DNA from: Tamarix chinensis
Lineage: Eukaryota > Streptophyta > Magnoliopsida > Caryophyllales > Tamaricaceae
DNA: 64,000 nucleotides
Direction: 5' to 3'
Assembly: GCA_030549775.1 (NCBI GenBank)
Contig: CM060175.1
Span: forward strand, 12,856,455 to 12,920,454
The position numbers and the translations under genes are program-made. Numbering within the stretch: the first letter of the stretch is position 1; every line of letters starts with the position of its first letter. Below the pieces are notes generated by a model, which saw only the letters and a program-made list of their open reading frames with translations, did no database searches and had not been told where the DNA came from. Below, piece after piece: positions 59,576 through 64,000 of this stretch.

Positions 59576-60160
59576 ACCCTAATTATGGATAATGCTTCCT
59601 CATCCAATTTGTCACGTTGCTCATATGTCATAGTTATAGGCTTTTGGGATTTTTCATCTAGAGTCTTCTTCAATCTATTTCGGTAAGCACAATTCTCATC
59701 TAAACTCTTGAGATGATAAAATTAACGGACATTGTCATCAAACATGGCGATGCCGAATTTGGTAATGATAGAAATATTGTACTTAAAAGCTGTGATACCA
59801 GTTGTACAAGTATATAACAATTGTCCATAGAAGCAAATTGAGGATCGATTCATGTAGAGAAATATACAAAATTAAACTAAACAAGCCAATAACAAGCATC
59901 AAAGTAAATAAAGTATGTAGCTCACCCGATGTGGGCTACACATCTCAGAATGACAAAAAGTAAATTAAATTTACTATGTAGAGAAAAGAATACAAGAATC
60001 ATCCATTGAATAGAGGATGTGGAGATCTCTCACCCTAAATTTGTTTTTCTCTAAAAAATAATAGCGATTGTGTGTGCAGCTGACAATAGTCAATCAATGG
60101 TGGTTATTTTATGGAAGAGTCAAAAAATACATACATACATACATATATAGCCCCTAAGAA
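59576..60160 (-). mobile_element. Copia relic: LTR, primer site and gag start
   Basis: On the minus strand an LTR-like stretch (about 60160-59803) is followed by the primer site ACTGGTATCACAGC (59802-59789), one base from the standard. Then comes a decayed gag N terminus: KFGIAMFDDN, RLKKTLDEKSQKPITM, YEQRDKLDEEALSIIR ('...M...W..LDEKALS.I'). It is truncated at about 59576 by the neighbouring insertion. The LTR start is not defined precisely. Confidence 0.6.
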
Positions 60161-60184
60161 AATAGTTAAAGGAATCCTAAACAA

Positions 60185-60430
60185 GAGTAGAGCTGACAGA
60201 AGTTGACTCGACTCGCCCAACCCAACTCGACCCGAGCGAAACCTGACCCCAAAAATTTCAGCAACCCGACCGGACCCAAATCCAAACTAACATTAACCCG
60301 ACTCGACACTAACCCGATCAAAATCGACCAGACTTGACCCAATGCTAACCCATGACCCAACCCGCCTTCGACCCAACCTGACACAACCCGACGTTGACCC
60401 GACCCGATATTCACCCGATCTGACCTAACA
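60185..60430. repeat. CCCGAC-type degenerate tandem tract
   Basis: About 245 bp of variants of 'aacccgac(c)' and 'ttgacccgac', much richer in C than the flanks. The minus-strand open frame here (60450-60166) is compositional. Such tracts are typical interiors of non-autonomous plant transposons. An (AAT)n run follows (about 60455-60475). Confidence 0.6.
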
Positions 60431-60789
60431 TTGACCCAACAAGACATCAAATCTATTATAATAATAATAATAATAAATTACACATATTTTATTATTTATT
60501 TATAGCTTTTAAAAAAATAGTATTTTATAAATTGTACTTATTTTTCATAATTTTACCTTAGACATTCTATACAATATCATTTAGAATAAAAATAAATCTC
60601 ATAGCTCCAACTTTTGATGCATATTTTTAAAACAACAAATATTATGTTAATTTACACAGAGTGCACAGATTATAAGTTTATAACAAATAGAAAATCAAAC
60701 TCAAACTTTGAAAATGAAATTATAGTGGTTACTGGTTACCTATTGAAATTCTAATTACAATTGCTACCAATTAAAAATTACTAACTCTT

Positions 60790-62930
60790 AACACCATCGT
60801 GTTATAAACCTGGTCTATTTTATAACATATTTTATACTTAATTGATTAAAAACTATTAAGAATTACCCAATTTAACATAATTAGGGTTTTTGAGCCCCAA
60901 TAACAAATTTGATCAAATATCATTTAAATATTTAAACTGATGGTTGAAATTGAAATTAGACATATTCTACAACATATTGTATAATGAATTGATTTAAAAA
61001 TATTAAGGAATTACCCATTTTAATATAATTAAATTTTTTAGCTTGAACAACAAATCCGATCAAATCTTATTCAAATATTTAAATTGATGGTTTAAAATTG
61101 AAATTAGACATATTCAAAATATATTGTATACTCAATTGATTAAAAACTATTAAGAAATTACCTAATTTAACTTAATTAAGGTTTTTGAGCCCGAATTGCA
61201 AATCTAATCAAATCTTATTAAAATATTTAAAGTGACATTTCAAAATTGAAACTAGAGATATTCTAAAACATATTGTATACTCAATTGATTAAAAATTATT
61301 GAGGAATTACCCAATTTAATATAATTAGGATTTTCAAGCCCGAACTACAAATCCGGTCAAATCTTATTCAAATATTTAAATTGATGGTTTAAAATTTAAA
61401 TTAGACATATTCTAAAACATATTGTATACTTAATTGATTAAAAACTATTAAGGAATGACCTAATTTAACATAATTAGGGTTTTTTAAGTTTACATAATAA
61501 ATCCAGTCAAATCTTATTTAAATATTTAAATTGACAGTTTAAAATTGAAATTAGACATATTCTAAAACATATTGTATACTCAATTGATTAAAAAATATTA
61601 AGAAATTATCCAATTTAACATAAATAGAGTTATTGAGCTCGAATTGCAAATTTGGTCAAATATTATTCAAATATTTAGATTGATGGTTTAAAATTGAAAT
61701 TAGACATATTCTAAAACATATTGTATACTCAATTAATTAAAAAATAATACGAAATTACCCAATTTAACATAATTAAGGTTTTTGAGCTAGAACTGCAAAT
61801 CCGGTCAAACCTGATTCAAATATTTAAATTGATGGTTTAAAATTGAAATTAGACATATTCTCAAACATATTGTATACTCAATTGAAAAAATATTACGGAA
61901 TTACCTAATATAACATAATCAAGGTTTTTGAGTCCGAATAACAAATCTGATCAAATCTTATTCAAATATTTAAATTGATGGTTTAAAATTGAAACTAGAC
62001 ATATTCTCAAACATATTGTATACTCAATTGATTAAAAACTATTAAGAAATTATCCAATTTAACAGAATTAAAGTTTTGGAGCCTGAACTGCAAATCCGGT
62101 CAAATCTGATTCAAATATTTAAATTGACGTTTTAAAATTAAAATTAGACATATTCTAAAATATATTGTATACTCAATTGATTAAAAACTATTAAGGAATT
62201 ACCCAATGTAACATAATTATGGTTTTTGAGCACGAACAACAAATCCGATCAAATCTTATTCAAATATTTAAATTGATGGTTTAAAATTGAAATTAGACAT
62301 ATTCAAAAATATATTGTATACTCAATTGATTAAAAAATATTAAGAAATTACCCAATTTAACATAATTAATGTTTTTGAGCCCGAACTGTAAATGTGGTCA
62401 AATCTTATTTAAATATTTAAATTGATGTTTCAAAAAAGAAATTATACATATTCTAAAACATATTATATAAATTGATTAAAAACTATTAAGGAATCACCCA
62501 ATTTAACATAAATAGGGTTTTTGAGCCCGAACTGTAAATTCGGTCAAATGTTATTCAAATATTTAAATTGATGTTTTAAAATGAAAATTAGACATATTCT
62601 AAAACATATTGTATATTCAATTGATTAAAAACTAGTAAGGAGTTATCCAATTTAACATAATTAGTGTTTTTGAGCCTGAACCACAAATCCGGTCAAATCT
62701 TATTCAAATATTTAAATTGATAGTTCAAAATTGAAATTAGACATATTCTAAAACTTATTGTATACTCAATTGATTAAAAACTATTAAGGAATTACCCAAT
62801 TTAACATAATTATGGTTTGTGAGTCCGAATTGCAAATTCGATTAAATCTTATTTAAATATTTAAATTGATGGTTCAAAATTTAGACATATTCTAAAACAT
62901 ATTGTATAATCAATTTAATAAAAATAACTC
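60790..62930 (+). repeat. Satellite array of 148-bp monomers
   Basis: At least 14 head-to-tail units. Using 'att(a)gggttttt(g)agc' as anchor, units start near 60880, 61028, 61175, 61324, 61474, 61624, 61771, 61917, 62068, 62216, 62364, 62511, 62660 and 62808; spacing is 147-151 bp. Each unit contains 'gtcaaatcttattcaaatatttaaattgatggtt', 'agacatattctaaaacatattgtatac' and 'aattgattaaaaactattaaggaattaccc'. Units differ from one another at many sites, so the array is not freshly homogenised. The same word order occurs in the 530-bp monomers at 21-26 kb. Confidence 0.9.
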
Positions 62931-63109
62931 AATTATACTATCCAATTTAAATCCACAAGAGTTTTAACCTAACAATCCAATTTTGATATATTTCAATATT
63001 ATTTTCCCAATTTAACAATACCAACACGAAATTAATTATGTTTCAATGTATATTGAATAATCAATTTATTCAAAATAGTTTAATCGGATGAATCTGATAA
63101 ATCCGAACA

Positions 63110-64000
63110 TAATTGGATAAAAAATCTTTATTATTTACTTGTAAAAATAAAGCACATATAATATTCTTATTTCATTTATCTGTACTGGTAATCTTATGAT
63201 TGTCTCTAATGTTTACAATGTAATACATGATAATTATATATTGTATAGTCATGCTTATGCTCACCTCTATTTTATAAAATTATCTTTTTTTAAGTAATCA
63301 AATAAATATAATATATGATAAATATCTAATATTTTTACTTGTAAAATTTATAAATATTTTAAGTATTCAAATATAATATTTTTAAAACTTATAAATATTT
63401 TCATTATTTATTTGTAAAAATAAAGTACATATAATATTCTTATTTCATTTATCTATACTAGTAATCTTATGATTGTCTCTAATATTTACAATGTAATAAA
63501 TGATAATTATACATTGTATAGTTATGTTTACGATCACTTTTATTTTATATATTATCTTTTTTAAGTAATCAAATATTTTAATTAATCAAATAAATATAAT
63601 ATGATAATTATCTAATATTTTTACTTGTAAAATTTATAAATATTTTAAGTAATCAAATATAATATTGTTAAAACTTATAAATATCTTTATTATTCACTTG
63701 TACAAATAAAGCACATATAATATTCTTATTTTATTTATCTTTACTAGTAATCTTATGATTGTCTCTAATATTTACAATGTAATAGATGATAATTATATAT
63801 TGTATAGTCATGCTTATGCTCACATGTATTTTATAAAATTATCTTTTTTAAAAAATCAAATAAATATAATATATAATAAATATTTGTTTTTTTAATTGTA
63901 AAATTTATAAATATTTTAAGTAATCAAATATAATATTGTTAAAACTTATAAATATCTTTATTATTTACTTGTAAAAAATAAAGCACATATAATATTCTTA
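63110..64000 (+). repeat. Tandem repeat of about 275-285 bp, running off the right edge
   Basis: Unit anchor 'cttatgattgtctctaat' occurs at about 63193, 63466 and 63752, with a fourth unit starting at the window end ('ttatttacttgtaaaaa(a)taaagcacatataatattctta'). Units share 'tttacaatgtaata(g/c/a)atgataatta' and 'acttgtaaaatttataaatattttaag'. It is extremely AT-rich and unrelated at sight to the 148-bp satellite beside it. Confidence 0.85.

Noticed and set aside
60166..60450. 94-codon minus-strand frame
   Set aside because: A translation of the CCCGAC-type tract; repetitive, without domain.
1..64000. tRNA, rRNA or other classical RNA genes
   Set aside because: No cloverleaf-compatible GGTTCGAATCC-type arm with a matching acceptor stem and no rRNA-like stretch were noticed on either strand; a tRNAscan or Rfam run could overturn this.

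Overview
The window is nuclear DNA of a flowering plant, probably a eudicot. It has spliceosomal introns, a SEUSS-LIKE (SLK) transcriptional co-regulator, an intron-less pentatricopeptide-repeat (PPR) gene of the plant organelle type, and many plant transposons (Helitron, Ty1/copia, Ty3/gypsy, CACTA, LINE) plus satellite DNA. I cannot name the species from sequence alone. Only two protein genes look intact: SLK (+ strand, coding exons 35721-46001) and the PPR gene (- strand, 53291-55300). A third gene may begin on the - strand at the left edge, where a promoter-like block, a 5' leader and a short first coding exon can be seen at about 379-1320.

Layout. 1-1320: possible start of a - strand gene. 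1321-4900: AT-rich diverged tandem repeats holding a truncated LINE with target duplications. About 4950-15115: a dead Helitron whose Rep/helicase gene carries six in-frame stops, a frameshift and a lost Walker A lysine. A 4.7-kb solo LTR (9757-14492) splits it. The Helitron 3' hairpin abuts a truncated copy of the same LTR family (15116 to about 16900). About 16900-31249: a satellite array. Its left edge is made of old units of about 150 bp and its core of ten units of about 530 bp ordered as a three-unit higher-order repeat. Two more solo LTRs (17481-21167 and 26351-31080) interrupt it. 31250-34650: non-coding transposon debris. 34690-46300: the SLK gene, with a 4.8-kb intron containing inverted gypsy debris and a last intron containing a 94-nt near-perfect inverted repeat. 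47509-52740: the 5' part of a SIRE-type copia element with a nested solo LTR. 53291-55300: the PPR gene. 58010-60160: CACTA transposase and copia relics. 60790-62930: a 148-bp satellite array related to the one at 17-31 kb. 63110-64000: a separate tandem repeat of about 280 bp.

How it fits together. The two genes sit as islands in repeat-rich DNA. SLK acts in the nucleus as an adaptor for repressor complexes, while the PPR protein is expected to act on RNA in an organelle; nothing links them functionally. The main novelty is in the repeats: a satellite that went from a 148-bp unit to a 530-bp unit and then to a trimeric higher-order repeat, a solo-LTR family with conserved short hairpins, and a miRNA- or siRNA-like hairpin in an SLK intron. 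All family assignments come from reading motifs by eye; no database search was run.
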